From positions 1 through 12,642 of the forward strand of contig JAKLPX010000133.1 of NCBI GenBank assembly GCA_022013635.1: a DNA stretch of 12,642 nt, read 5' to 3'. Source of the stretch: Candidatus Delongbacteria bacterium (GTDB taxonomy: Bacteria; UBA4055). Shown here in pieces: positions 6,649-12,642 of this stretch; within the stretch, counting starts at the first letter, position 1, and each line of letters begins with the position of its first letter. The translations under genes were made by a program, and so were the position numbers. The notes beneath the pieces are model-generated. The model did no database searches. It had not been told where the DNA came from and saw nothing but the letters and a program-made list of their open reading frames with translations.

Positions 6649-6891
6649 ATGCGGGCAACCATATTTAAAGAATCAATAGGTGGCTCAATAGGTGGTCCAA
6701 TAGGTGGTCCAATAGTCGAATTAACTGAACGACAGAAGCAAATATTGGATTTTTTTAGAGAGAACCATCTTCTAACAAAAAGAGATTTGGCAGTAAAACT
6801 AAATATAAATGTGTCTGCTGCGCAAAATCACATAAAAATTCTAAGGAAAAAAGGAGTTCTGAAAAGAATAGGCGGCACTCGCGGTCACTGA
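6649..6891 (+). pseudogene. C-terminal fragment of an AlbA_2/HATPase gene (linker plus winged helix, premature stop)
   Basis: The 80-codon frame starts at an ATG that matches the internal Met of the GGMQATLFKES motif in the paralogue at 7067 (MRATIFKES here). It then has a GGSI-GGPI-GGPI linker and a winged helix (residues about 23-72: ERQKQILDFF, KRDLAVKLNI, SAAQNHIKILRKKGVLKRIGG). The last codon of the track is a TGA (6889-6891) exactly where relatives have TGG in the GHWEV tail; beyond it the family ending EVLKTVE continues to TAA 6911-6913. The AlbA_2 and ATPase parts are missing, replaced by the vapBC operon. AAGG upstream could still allow expression of an 80-aa DNA-binding protein, but fragment plus nonsense change favour a pseudogene. 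Confidence 0.75.
6679..6714 (+). repeat. 12-bp tandem repeat in the linker, three copies
   Basis: Units 6679-6690, 6691-6702 and 6703-6714 follow GGTGGTCCAATA with small changes in the first, encoding GGSI, GGPI, GGPI. This is the same position and length as the array at 8189-8236, but with one copy fewer and GGPI instead of GGAI. Confidence 0.9.
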
Positions 6892-6901
6892 GAAGTATTA
6901 A

Positions 6902-6984
6902 AAACTGTGGAGTAAACTGCGGTGAAAACTGTGGAGAAAATATCAAATGATTACGGGGTATTTATGGGGTATTTACGGAGTAAG
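6902..6984 (+). repeat. Vestigial 12-bp and 11-bp arrays after the AlbA fragment
   Basis: Three 12-bp units based on AAACTGTGGAGA fill 6902-6937 and include the old TAA at 6911-6913. Three 11-bp units based on TACGGGGTATT fill 6952-6984. The same two arrays follow the paralogue at 8421-8515, with four 12-bp units there. Confidence 0.8.
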
Positions 6985-7030
6985 ATCAGTTCTAATTTTA
7001 GAAAAAAACTAAATTATCCGGATTTCAAAG

Positions 7031-7046
7031 GGGTCGAATTCGACCC
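7031..7046. promoter_or_regulatory. 16-bp perfect palindrome before an AlbA_2 gene
   Basis: GGGTCGAATTCGACCC ends 20 bp before ATG 7067, just upstream of the AAGAGG ribosome binding site. It could be an operator or a short 5'-leader hairpin (six-bp stem, AATT loop). It lacks the T run of a terminator on the plus strand. No such site precedes the sister gene at 8614. Confidence 0.5.
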
Positions 7047-7066
7047 TATTAAAAAAGAGGTAGGCT

Positions 7067-8434
7067 ATGACTGAAAACCAAAACATAGAATATAAGCAGG
7101 GCTGGCATGATGATTATCTGAAATGGGTATGCGGGTTTGCAAATGCCATCGGCGGTGTTATATATATCGGCAAAGATGATAACGGAAAAGTTGTCGGTGT
7201 TTCGGATTATTCGAGGCTGTTGGAAGAGATTCCCAATAAAATCCGGAATTTTATGGGAATTATATGCGATGTCAAATTGCAAGGAAAGGGCGAAAAGAAA
7301 TATATCTCGATAAAGGTAAATCCTTATTCTGTTCCGGTTTCTTTGAGGGGCAGGTATTATTATCGTTCAGGCAGTTCGAAAATGGAGCTGACCGGAGTGG
7401 AACTGAATGAATTTCTACTTAAGAAAGCAGGTAAGACTTGGGATGATGTGATAGAAGACAGAGCGTCTATTGATGATATTGATGAAAAGAGCATAGCTAA
7501 GTTTATCGAGGACAGCAAAGAGAAAGGCAGAATGCCGGATACTAAAGGTTTGAGTACGATGCAGATTCTGGATAAGCTTCATTTGACCGAAGGCGATAAA
7601 ATAAAAAGAGCCGCAATTATTCTTTTCGGGAAAGATCCTAACAGATTTTATCCTAACATTCAGGTTAAGATCGGCCGTTTCGGGAAAGACTCGGCAGACT
7701 TGAGATTCCATGAAGTAGTTGAAGGTAATCTGGTCTATATGCTCAACGAAGTACAGGTTCAGCTTAATTATAAGTTTCTGACCCGTCCGATTGAATTCAA
7801 AGGTTTTTTCAGGATCGAAAAGGGAGAATATCCTGAAGAAGCTTTGCGGGAAATGCTGTTGAATGCCCTTGTTCACAGAACTTATATGGGTGCTCCCGTT
7901 CAGATGCGGGTATTTGATAATAGACTTACATTATGGAATGAAGGAACTCTTCCGTTCGGCATTACTCAGGAGGATTTAAGAAAAGAGCACAGTTCCCGTC
8001 CGCGGAATCAGAATATTGCCGAAGCCTGTTTCAAGGCTGGCTACATAGACACATGGGGAAGGGGAATTCAGAAAATCATCAATTCATGCAAAGAAGCGGA
8101 ACTTCCTGAACCTGAAATTATTGAAAATAACGGCGGAATGCAGGCAACTTTATTTAAAGAATCAATTGTGGAGAAAACAGAGAATGTAGGTGGTGCAATA
8201 GGTGGTGCAATAGGTGGTGCAATAGGTGGTGCAATCAGCTTGTCGGAAAGGCAATTAGAAGTTTTAGAAATAATAAAGAGCAATAATCGAATAAGTCAAA
8301 GGCAAATCGCCCAAAAAGTTGGAATTAGTAATTCAGCAGTAATTAAGACCACAGACACATTGAAAGAAAAAGGAGTCCTGAAACGGATCGGCGGTACTCG
8401 CGGTCATTGGGAAGTATTAAAAACTGTGGAGTAA
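7067..8434 (+). CDS. AlbA_2 - HATPase_c_4 - winged-helix putative regulator
   Basis: The 455-aa product has three parts. The AlbA_2 (Schlafen-like) nucleic-acid-binding domain spans about 8-120 with the signature FANAIGGVIYIGKDDNGKVVG. The HATPase_c_4 (GHKL-type ATP-binding) region spans about 180-350: EEALREMLLNALVHRTY (N box, N266 and H270), DNRLTLWNEG (284-293) and IDTWGRGI (327-334, glycine loop). A linker with four GGAI repeats (375-390) leads to a winged helix (about 391-446) with the family tail LKRIGGTRGHWEV. Length is normal for this family, often labelled putative DNA-binding or RecG-like regulator; its true job is not settled. ATG has AAGAGG six bases upstream, after a 16-bp palindrome. 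Its stop falls inside a second 12-bp array, and the same frame stays open after it to 8543. Confidence 0.9.
   Translation: MTENQNIEYKQGWHDDYLKWVCGFANAIGGVIYIGKDDNGKVVGVSDYSRLLEEIPNKIRNFMGIICDVKLQGKGEKKYISIKVNPYSVPVSLRGRYYYRSGSSKMELTGVELNEFLLKKAGKTWDDVIEDRASIDDIDEKSIAKFIEDSKEKGRMPDTKGLSTMQILDKLHLTEGDKIKRAAIILFGKDPNRFYPNIQVKIGRFGKDSADLRFHEVVEGNLVYMLNEVQVQLNYKFLTRPIEFKGFFRIEKGEYPEEALREMLLNALVHRTYMGAPVQMRVFDNRLTLWNEGTLPFGITQEDLRKEHSSRPRNQNIAEACFKAGYIDTWGRGIQKIINSCKEAELPEPEIIENNGGMQATLFKESIVEKTENVGGAIGGAIGGAIGGAISLSERQLEVLEIIKSNNRISQRQIAQKVGISNSAVIKTTDTLKEKGVLKRIGGTRGHWEVLKTVE
8189..8236 (+). repeat. 12-bp tandem repeat encoding (GGAI)4
   Basis: Four units of GGTGGTGCAATA at 8189-8200, 8201-8212, 8213-8224 and 8225-8236 (last base C). 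The identity of units points to recent amplification. The frame is preserved at any copy number. Confidence 0.95.
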
Positions 8435-8515
8435 ACTGTGGAGAAAACTAGGCAGAAAACTAGGGAGAAAATATCAAATGACTACGGGGTATTTATGGAG
8501 TATTTACGGAGTAAG
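8421..8515 (+). repeat. 12-bp and 11-bp arrays straddling and following a stop codon
   Basis: Four 12-bp units at 8421-8432, 8433-8444, 8445-8456 and 8457-8468 follow AAACTGTGGAGA with drift; the stop TAA 8432-8434 spans the first junction. Three 11-bp units at 8483-8493, 8494-8504 and 8505-8515 follow TACGGGGTATT. Read past the stop, the frame gives TVEKTRQKTREK, then YGVFMEYLRSK, to TAA 8543-8545. Confidence 0.85.
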
Positions 8516-8613
8516 ATCAGTTCTAATTTTAGAAAAAATTCATAATAATCCTGATATTACTATGGTATTGAAATTTAATTAATCTGAATTCGGTATAAAT
8601 AGAAAGGAATCTA

Positions 8614-10026
8614 ATGGAATACGAAAACCTGCTAGACATAGTTAAATCCGGAGAGGGATATACGGCCGAATTTAAGCGGTCGCTGAATGATTCGATCGGT
8701 AAAGAAATATGCGCTTTGGCGAATGCGATTGGCGGTAAGATCATTCTTGGGATTGACGATAAAACCAATGCGGTTCTCGGATGCAAGCTGTCCAATTCAG
8801 ACAGATCAAAGATTCAGGACATCGCACGTAATATGAATCCTCCTTTGAACATTGTTTTAGAACAGATCAAAGATCTGGTAGTGATATATGTCCCTGACGG
8901 AAAGGATAAACCTTATACTGTAAACGGTCATTTTTATTTAAGATACGGAGCTAATTCCCAGCAGCTGAACAGGAATGAGATCAGAGATCTTTTCCAGAGA
9001 GAGAACATGATCTCTTTTGAAAGGCAGGTTACACAGTTCAGAAAACAGGACTTTTCAACACCCGCATTTAATACTTTCAAAAAAGAAGCAAAACTGGATG
9101 CAAATCTTTCTGAAAAGCATATATACGAGAACCTGAATTATTACACTGACGGCAGGATGAACAACTGCGGAATATTACTGTTTACGAAAGATGTGAAGCA
9201 CTATTTTTACAACGCTGTCATTTCATGTTTTCTTTATGCAGATACCGAGCGTACAATGATAATTGATTCAAAAGAATTTTCAGAGGATTTCTTTTCAAAC
9301 TTGAATAATGCCCACAAGTATATACTTTCAAAGCTGAATACAGCACTGATCATAAGCGGAGAACTTAAACACAGGAAGAAACTCGAGCTGCCGGCTGAGG
9401 CATTAAGGGAAGCGATCATAAACGCAATGATACACAGGGATTATTTTTACCCATCGGCAATTATGATTCATATTAACCATGAAAAAGTAGAGATCACTAA
9501 TCCCGGCAGGCTTATGTTTCCAAGAGATCAATTGGGTAAAAGAGCCGTTCACAGAAATCCGATATTGGTTGACACCGCCCACAGAGTCGGTCTGATTGAA
9601 AAGGCAGGATCGGGCATTAACAGGATTGAAAAAATGATAGACGATAATAAGTCTGATGTGATCTTTGAGACAGGCGAATTCTTCAGCACAATTTTTTTAA
9701 GAAAGAAAATGGATAAACAAACCGTTCATGACACCGTCTATGAAACAGGCACAAATGAAGAAGAAATACAGAAGAAATACGGAAGAAATACGGAAGAAAT
9801 ACGGAAGAAATACGGAAATATTGCTGTTGATATTATTAATAAGTTTTTAGAAATGCCTGAAATAACAGGCAAGCAGGTGGCCAAATTACTTTCATTAAGT
9901 CAAAGTACGGTAGAAAAAAAGATATCTATATTAAAAAAAGACGGTTTACTAAAGAGGCACGGTTCAACTAAAGTCGGTCACTGGGAAGTCATTGTACCAA
10001 ATGAAAACATAAAGAAATTGAAATAA
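8614..10026 (+). CDS. AlbA_2 - HATPase_c_4 - winged-helix putative regulator (second paralogue)
   Basis: The 470-aa product is a divergent relative of the gene at 7067. AlbA_2 spans about 12-125 (EFKRSLND, ALANAIGGKIILGIDD, FYLRYGANSQQL). The HATPase_c_4 region spans about 180-365: LPAEALREAIINAMIHRDY (N box N270, H274), KVEITNPGRL (291-300) and IEKAGSGINRI (glycine loop). Residues 382-401 are an 11-bp-repeat linker rich in EEI-KKYG. The winged helix (about 403-452) ends LKRHGSTKVGHWEV, the family tail. ATG 8614 has GAAAGGA close upstream. It lies 13 nt before the FGE lipoprotein gene, so the two are likely cotranscribed. No close palindrome precedes it; the intergenic 8435-8613 holds the arrays described separately. 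Role as transcriptional or nucleic-acid-linked regulator is inferred. Confidence 0.9.
   Translation: MEYENLLDIVKSGEGYTAEFKRSLNDSIGKEICALANAIGGKIILGIDDKTNAVLGCKLSNSDRSKIQDIARNMNPPLNIVLEQIKDLVVIYVPDGKDKPYTVNGHFYLRYGANSQQLNRNEIRDLFQRENMISFERQVTQFRKQDFSTPAFNTFKKEAKLDANLSEKHIYENLNYYTDGRMNNCGILLFTKDVKHYFYNAVISCFLYADTERTMIIDSKEFSEDFFSNLNNAHKYILSKLNTALIISGELKHRKKLELPAEALREAIINAMIHRDYFYPSAIMIHINHEKVEITNPGRLMFPRDQLGKRAVHRNPILVDTAHRVGLIEKAGSGINRIEKMIDDNKSDVIFETGEFFSTIFLRKKMDKQTVHDTVYETGTNEEEIQKKYGRNTEEIRKKYGNIAVDIINKFLEMPEITGKQVAKLLSLSQSTVEKKISILKKDGLLKRHGSTKVGHWEVIVPNENIKKLK
9760..9814 (+). repeat. 11-bp tandem repeat in the linker, five copies
   Basis: Units of GAAGAAATACG at 9760-9770 (last base A), 9771-9781, 9782-9792, 9793-9803 and 9804-9814. 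Eleven is not a multiple of three; the array cycles through three frames, all open, giving an 11-residue protein period (EEIRKKYGRNT). Gain or loss of one copy would shift the winged helix out of frame. Confidence 0.95.
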
Positions 10027-10039
10027 ACGAGGCACCAAA

Positions 10040-11479
10040 ATGAAAAAAACACTTCTGATCCTGTCAATAATCGCAACCATCGCGATAACATTCTTCGCCT
10101 GTTCCGAGCGTGAACACACAAATCCTCTGGACAGCGAATACTGGGACGGCGATAAAGCACCGTCAAATATAACTGTTACAGGGATAAGCCTAACTTCTGC
10201 ACGAATAAGCTGGACAGACAACAGCAGTGAACAAAAATTTATTGTAGAAAGGAAGCTAAGCAGTTCTACGAGTTGGTCAGAAATCGGCGATGTGACCGGT
10301 GACAAAAATACAGGTGTGACAAAAACATTTACGGATAATTCTGTAACGGCAGAATCAACATACAACTATCGTGTATATGCAGTTTATGACGAAGCATCCT
10401 CAGATATAATACAATCTTCAAACTATACGGCAACATTAGCTGCCCCGACCTCTCTTACCGCAGCAGTCGCATCAGAAACCTCAATAAAGCTTGACTGGAC
10501 AGACAATTCAGCTTACGAAGACGGTTTCAAAATTGACCGCAAGGTTGGAGCCGCAGGAACTTGGGTAACAGATTATGCGACAGTGGGAGCAAGTGTAAAG
10601 ACATACACAAACACAGGCCTAACAACCGGTACAACCTACTATTACAAAGTGCGTGCGTATTATTCAACATATTACAGCAGTTACACGAGCGAAGTTTTTG
10701 CTGATATTGCCCCAACAGGTTTTGTATCAATTCCAACGGGCAGTTTCAGCATGGGTCAAACAGATGTAGCTACTCCTGTACATACCGTCAACATCACAAG
10801 ACCATATTATCTTGGAAAGTACGAGGTGACACAGCAGGAATGGACAACAACAATGGGCAGTAATCCTGCTTCCGGGTATGGCGTCGGAGATAATTATCCG
10901 GTTTACTATGTGAGCTGGTATTCGATACTTGTTTATTGTAATAAAAGAAGCATGGCGGAGAGCCTTGCACCTTGTTACACTATTAGCGGATCAACAAATC
11001 CGGCGGATTGGGGAAGTGTTCCGACAAGCTCGAATTCTACTTGGAACGCAGCTACATGCAATTTCTCAGCGAAGGGATACAGACTGCCGACTGAGGCCGA
11101 GTGGGAATATGCAGCACGATACAATGACGGGAGGACATACCCGTGGGGTGAAACTGCACCTTCAAGCACTTTATGCAACTATAATTCAAATGTAGGCGCA
11201 ACTACTGTTGTAGGCAGTTATCCGACAGGCAACAGTAATCTTGGTTTATGCGATATGGCAGGCAATGTATGGGAATGGGTTTGGGATTGGTATGGTTCTT
11301 ATCCGAGCACAACCGAAACAGATCCTGACGGGCCTGATACAGCTCAAAGTTACCGTGTGTTGCGCGGGGGTGGCTGGGACTCCGACTACGACAACATCCG
11401 TTGCGCTCTTCGTGACGACTCCTACACCCCCGGCAATAGCTACAACTCCGGCGGCTTTCGTATTGCGAGGACTAAATAG
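10040..11479 (+). CDS. Lipoprotein with two FN3 domains and an FGE-sulfatase domain; probable DGR target protein
   Basis: The 479-aa product starts with a lipoprotein signal (ITFFAC, lipidated C21) and then an NPLD motif. Two fibronectin type III domains lie at about 41-130 and 134-223 (SARISWTDNS, SIKLDWTDNS; TYNYRVYAVY, TYYYKVRAYY). An FGE-sulfatase/SUMF1 domain spans about 226-479: FVSIPTGSFSMG, YYLGKYEVTQQEW, YRLPTEAEWEYAAR, GLCDMAGNVWEWVWDWY, RVLRGGGW, GGFRIAR. This fold (formylglycine-generating enzyme, C-type-lectin-like) serves as the scaffold of many DGR variable proteins; the paired active-site cysteines are not evident, so binding rather than catalysis is likely. Residues 447-470 show DGR-type codon use. 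The likely location is the cell surface. The RBS is CGAGG; spacing to the upstream AlbA_2 gene is 13 nt. Confidence 0.9.
   Translation: MKKTLLILSIIATIAITFFACSEREHTNPLDSEYWDGDKAPSNITVTGISLTSARISWTDNSSEQKFIVERKLSSSTSWSEIGDVTGDKNTGVTKTFTDNSVTAESTYNYRVYAVYDEASSDIIQSSNYTATLAAPTSLTAAVASETSIKLDWTDNSAYEDGFKIDRKVGAAGTWVTDYATVGASVKTYTNTGLTTGTTYYYKVRAYYSTYYSSYTSEVFADIAPTGFVSIPTGSFSMGQTDVATPVHTVNITRPYYLGKYEVTQQEWTTTMGSNPASGYGVGDNYPVYYVSWYSILVYCNKRSMAESLAPCYTISGSTNPADWGSVPTSSNSTWNAATCNFSAKGYRLPTEAEWEYAARYNDGRTYPWGETAPSSTLCNYNSNVGATTVVGSYPTGNSNLGLCDMAGNVWEWVWDWYGSYPSTTETDPDGPDTAQSYRVLRGGGWDSDYDNIRCALRDDSYTPGNSYNSGGFRIARTK
11375..11470 (+). other. Probable DGR variable region (VR) at the 3' end of the FGE gene
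   Basis: From W446 the codons are GAC TCC GAC TAC GAC AAC, then after ATC-CGT-TGC-GCT-CTT-CGT come GAC GAC TCC TAC ACC, and later GGC AAT AGC TAC AAC TCC. Nearly all can arise from AAC (or AAT/GAC) by adenine-only change at codon positions one and two, the DGR signature. The flanks RGGGW and GGFRIAR are the conserved scaffold ends seen in FGE-type DGR targets. The stretch is also richer in G+C than its neighbours. No template repeat lies in the window. Confidence 0.65.
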
Positions 11480-11527
11480 CGAAGCTTTACACTTTGTTCT
11501 TTGACGCTTTTACCCTTTTCTTTTTTG

Positions 11528-11559
11528 CTTCTTTTTCTTTTGCCAAAAGAAAAAAGAAG
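11528..11559 (+). terminator. Hairpin after the FGE gene
   Basis: A 14-bp arm (11528-11541, CTTC-T5-CTTTT) pairs with 11545-11559 around a GCC loop, with one bulged A. It lies about 50 bp after the FGE stop. It may end transcription or act as the 3' hairpin often found after DGR variable regions. The T run after it is short (CTTT), so termination would be weak on this strand. The rest of 11480-11578 holds only the downstream RBS (GGAG 11571-11574). Confidence 0.45.
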
Positions 11560-11578
11560 TCTTTAAAAATGGAGAATT

Positions 11579-11761
11579 ATGAGCAGCGAAATAAAAATAT
11601 TGCCGAAGCTGTATGACCTGATGCTGTCAAAGGATACGGACTGTATTACGGTCAAGGAATATGAATATGCGTCAAAAGAGATTGATGAGATAGGCAAAAT
11701 GACGGGCGGGTGGATAAAAAATCAGAATAATGCTGAGGAAAATGGGAAGAAAAATTTATAA
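11579..11761 (+). CDS. avd: Internally truncated Avd-like (DGR accessory) protein
   Basis: The 60-aa product starts at ATG 11579 behind GGAG. Residues 1-17 (IKILPKLYDLMLS) resemble the first helix of Avd, the four-helix-bundle accessory protein that partners the DGR reverse transcriptase. Residues 22-47 (ITVKEYEYASKEIDEIGKMTGGWIKNQ) match its last helix pattern, T-x-x-x-x-E-x-A-x-x-x-I-x-EiG-x-x-x-GgWi. Normal Avd is about 110-130 aa; the middle two helices are missing but the frame is kept, as in the deleted gene at 341. Position directly after a VR-bearing target gene is the usual DGR order (target, avd, template, RT). The RT does not follow; a Fic gene begins 17 nt on. A short unrelated four-helix protein is the alternative. 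Confidence 0.6.
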   Translation: MSSEIKILPKLYDLMLSKDTDCITVKEYEYASKEIDEIGKMTGGWIKNQNNAEENGKKNL

Positions 11762-11778
11762 ATTTTGAGGAATATATA

Positions 11779-12642
11779 ATGAAAAATTTTAAAAAAGATG
11801 TACCATATAACGATTTGCCGTTACTTCCGCCTGACAGAAAGAAATGGGAAAGTATGGAAATTTATAAATCATTGGCTGAAGCGAGGGCGGCACTGGCTGA
11901 GTTAAAAGGAAGATGTCCTGTGATCCCCAATCCGATGATGTTGATCAATACCCTTGTTTTGCAGGAAGCAAAGGATTCTTCTTCAATAGAGAATATTTTT
12001 ACAACTTCCGATAAACTTTATCGTGCATTTGATTCCGCTAAAGCTGAGTCTGATTCTCAAACAAAAGAAGTTTTGCGGTACAGACAGGCATTGTTTGATG
12101 CTTGGGGAAAGATGAAGGGCAAACAAATTGATTTGTTGATTCTTGAAAATATTTTTAATGAGATCAAGAAAAAAAATACTGGCGACAGTATTCGGGATGA
12201 GAAAGTTTTTGTCGGAAATGCTTTTACGACAATCTATACTCCGCCGTGCTGCCGAAAAGTATTAACAGGGATGCTCAAAAATTGGGTTGAATTTGCAAAT
12301 AAAGATGACGGACTGGACCCGTTGATTAAGATGGCGATTCTACATTATCAGTTTGAGGCTATACATCCATTTTCTGACGGGAACGGGAGAACAGGCAGAG
12401 TAATGAATGTTCTTTTCATCAGTAAAAAAGGTTTGTTGGATGAACCTGTTTTGTATCTATCCAAATATATAAATGAATATAAAAGCGATTATTATCGTCT
12501 GCTGAGAGAAGTTACCGAAAACGGCAACTGGGCTGAATGGATTCTTTATATGTTGAAAGCTGTTAAAGAAACATCGGTATATACGCTTAAAAAAGTTAAT
12601 GATATTTATGAATTGTTTCAATCAACAATAGAAAAAGTAAAA
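11779..12642 (+). CDS. Fic family protein (partial, runs off the window)
   Basis: The open frame from ATG 11779 covers 288 codons with no stop before the window ends. An N-terminal Fic_N-like region (about 10-100) contains S67-x-x-x-E71-N72, matching the inhibitory (S/T)xxxE(G/N) motif of class II Fic enzymes, where the Glu blocks ATP gamma-phosphate. The Fic motif HPFSDGNGRTGR (196-207) is complete, with catalytic H196. The flap lies around 145-156 (VGNAFTTIYTPP). Residues 265 onward begin a C-terminal helical, probably winged-helix, region. The expected activity is transfer of AMP from ATP to a protein hydroxyl; the target is unknown. The RBS is TGAGG at about 11766-11770. It is 17 nt after the Avd-like ORF, so probably cotranscribed. 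Confidence 0.92.
   Translation, partial: MKNFKKDVPYNDLPLLPPDRKKWESMEIYKSLAEARAALAELKGRCPVIPNPMMLINTLVLQEAKDSSSIENIFTTSDKLYRAFDSAKAESDSQTKEVLRYRQALFDAWGKMKGKQIDLLILENIFNEIKKKNTGDSIRDEKVFVGNAFTTIYTPPCCRKVLTGMLKNWVEFANKDDGLDPLIKMAILHYQFEAIHPFSDGNGRTGRVMNVLFISKKGLLDEPVLYLSKYINEYKSDYYRLLREVTENGNWAEWILYMLKAVKETSVYTLKKVNDIYELFQSTIEKVK

Larger units (their letters stand above)
6643..7008 (+). repeat. Segmental duplication, copy A (partner 8132-8538)
   Basis: The segment begins at GGCGGAATG three bases after the vapC stop and runs through a truncated gene and about 95 bp of 3' flank to a TTCTAATTTTAGAAAAAA end. It is near-identical to copy B at both ends, but the middle (about 6717-6842) is much diverged and repeat copy numbers differ. 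Confidence 0.85.
8132..8538 (+). repeat. Segmental duplication, copy B (partner 6643-7008)
   Basis: This copy comprises the 3' third of the gene at 7067 plus about 100 bp of downstream DNA. Flanks match copy A almost exactly, while the winged-helix core between them is strongly diverged. Confidence 0.85.

Noticed and set aside
6889..6891. TGA where relatives have TGG, possible UGA recoding to Trp
   Set aside because: Other genes use TGG throughout for Trp and at least the antitoxin (6252-6254) ends naturally with TGA; the fragmentary gene better explains a nonsense change.
8068..8283. Minus-strand ORF with APPI repeats
   Set aside because: It is the antisense reading of the GGAI linker array; no RBS or independent domain.
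8568..8599. Possible promoter TTGAAA...TATAAA before the gene at 8614
   Set aside because: The spacer is 20 bp, too long for a confident sigma70 promoter, and nothing else supports it.
10929..11195. Plus-strand ORFs at 10929-11195 and 11241-11504 inside the FGE gene
   Set aside because: They are out-of-frame shadows of a gene with clear domain motifs in its own frame.
11480..11778. DGR template repeat or reverse transcriptase near the VR
   Set aside because: The stretch contains only the hairpin, the 60-aa Avd-like ORF and short gaps; no RT motifs (such as YxDD) or VR-like copy are seen in the window.
1..12642. Insertion sequences, tRNA or rRNA genes
   Set aside because: No transposase or integrase motifs, terminal inverted repeats around a gene, cloverleaf or rRNA segments were recognised on either strand.

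Overview
The window reads as an accessory region from an AT-rich, Gram-negative, uncultivated-type bacterium. The envelope proteins (signal peptides, PEGA repeats, a lipoprotein with an NPLD motif just after its lipobox, an FGE/SUMF1 domain) suggest the FCB superphylum, perhaps a Delongbacteria- or Cloacimonadota-like lineage. Clear GAGG/AAGG ribosome binding sites and a sigma70-type promoter argue against typical Bacteroidota. The phylum is inference only.

Layout. Positions 1-930 are a mosaic of gene debris: an AlbA_2-like N-terminal stub, a 24-bp direct repeat, the 3' tail of an FGE-domain gene, an AlbA_2/winged-helix gene that has lost its ATPase middle through two in-frame deletions, and a 37-codon ORF made mostly of a 12-bp minisatellite. 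Next come a DUF1016 (YhcG-type) PD-(D/E)xK nuclease, a secreted or membrane PEGA-repeat protein, and a secreted protein with an LPP20/FlgT_N-like start and a frameshifted 3' end. A VapBC-type toxin-antitoxin pair follows, with a textbook promoter and a 24-bp palindromic operator. Its toxin stop abuts the amputated C-terminal end of another AlbA_2 gene. Two full-length AlbA_2-HATPase-winged-helix genes follow (7067-8434 and 8614-10026). The window ends with a lipoprotein carrying two FN3 domains and an FGE domain, a 60-aa Avd-like remnant, and the first 288 codons of a Fic protein.

Two themes stand out. First, four AlbA_2/HATPase family members or fragments each carry a short tandem repeat of 11, 12 or 13 bp at the same place, the linker just before the C-terminal winged helix. 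The 11- and 13-bp versions are not multiples of three and are open in all three frames, so copy-number change could switch the DNA-binding tail. More 11- and 12-bp arrays lie across and beyond the stop codons.

Second, the 3' end of the FGE lipoprotein gene looks like the variable region of a diversity-generating retroelement (DGR): its codons are almost all of NNC form, as expected if they derive from AAC. An Avd-like remnant sits just downstream, but no reverse transcriptase or template repeat is present. A second FGE tail at 212-316 shares short blocks with this 3' end. I infer a decayed or trans-acting DGR target locus.
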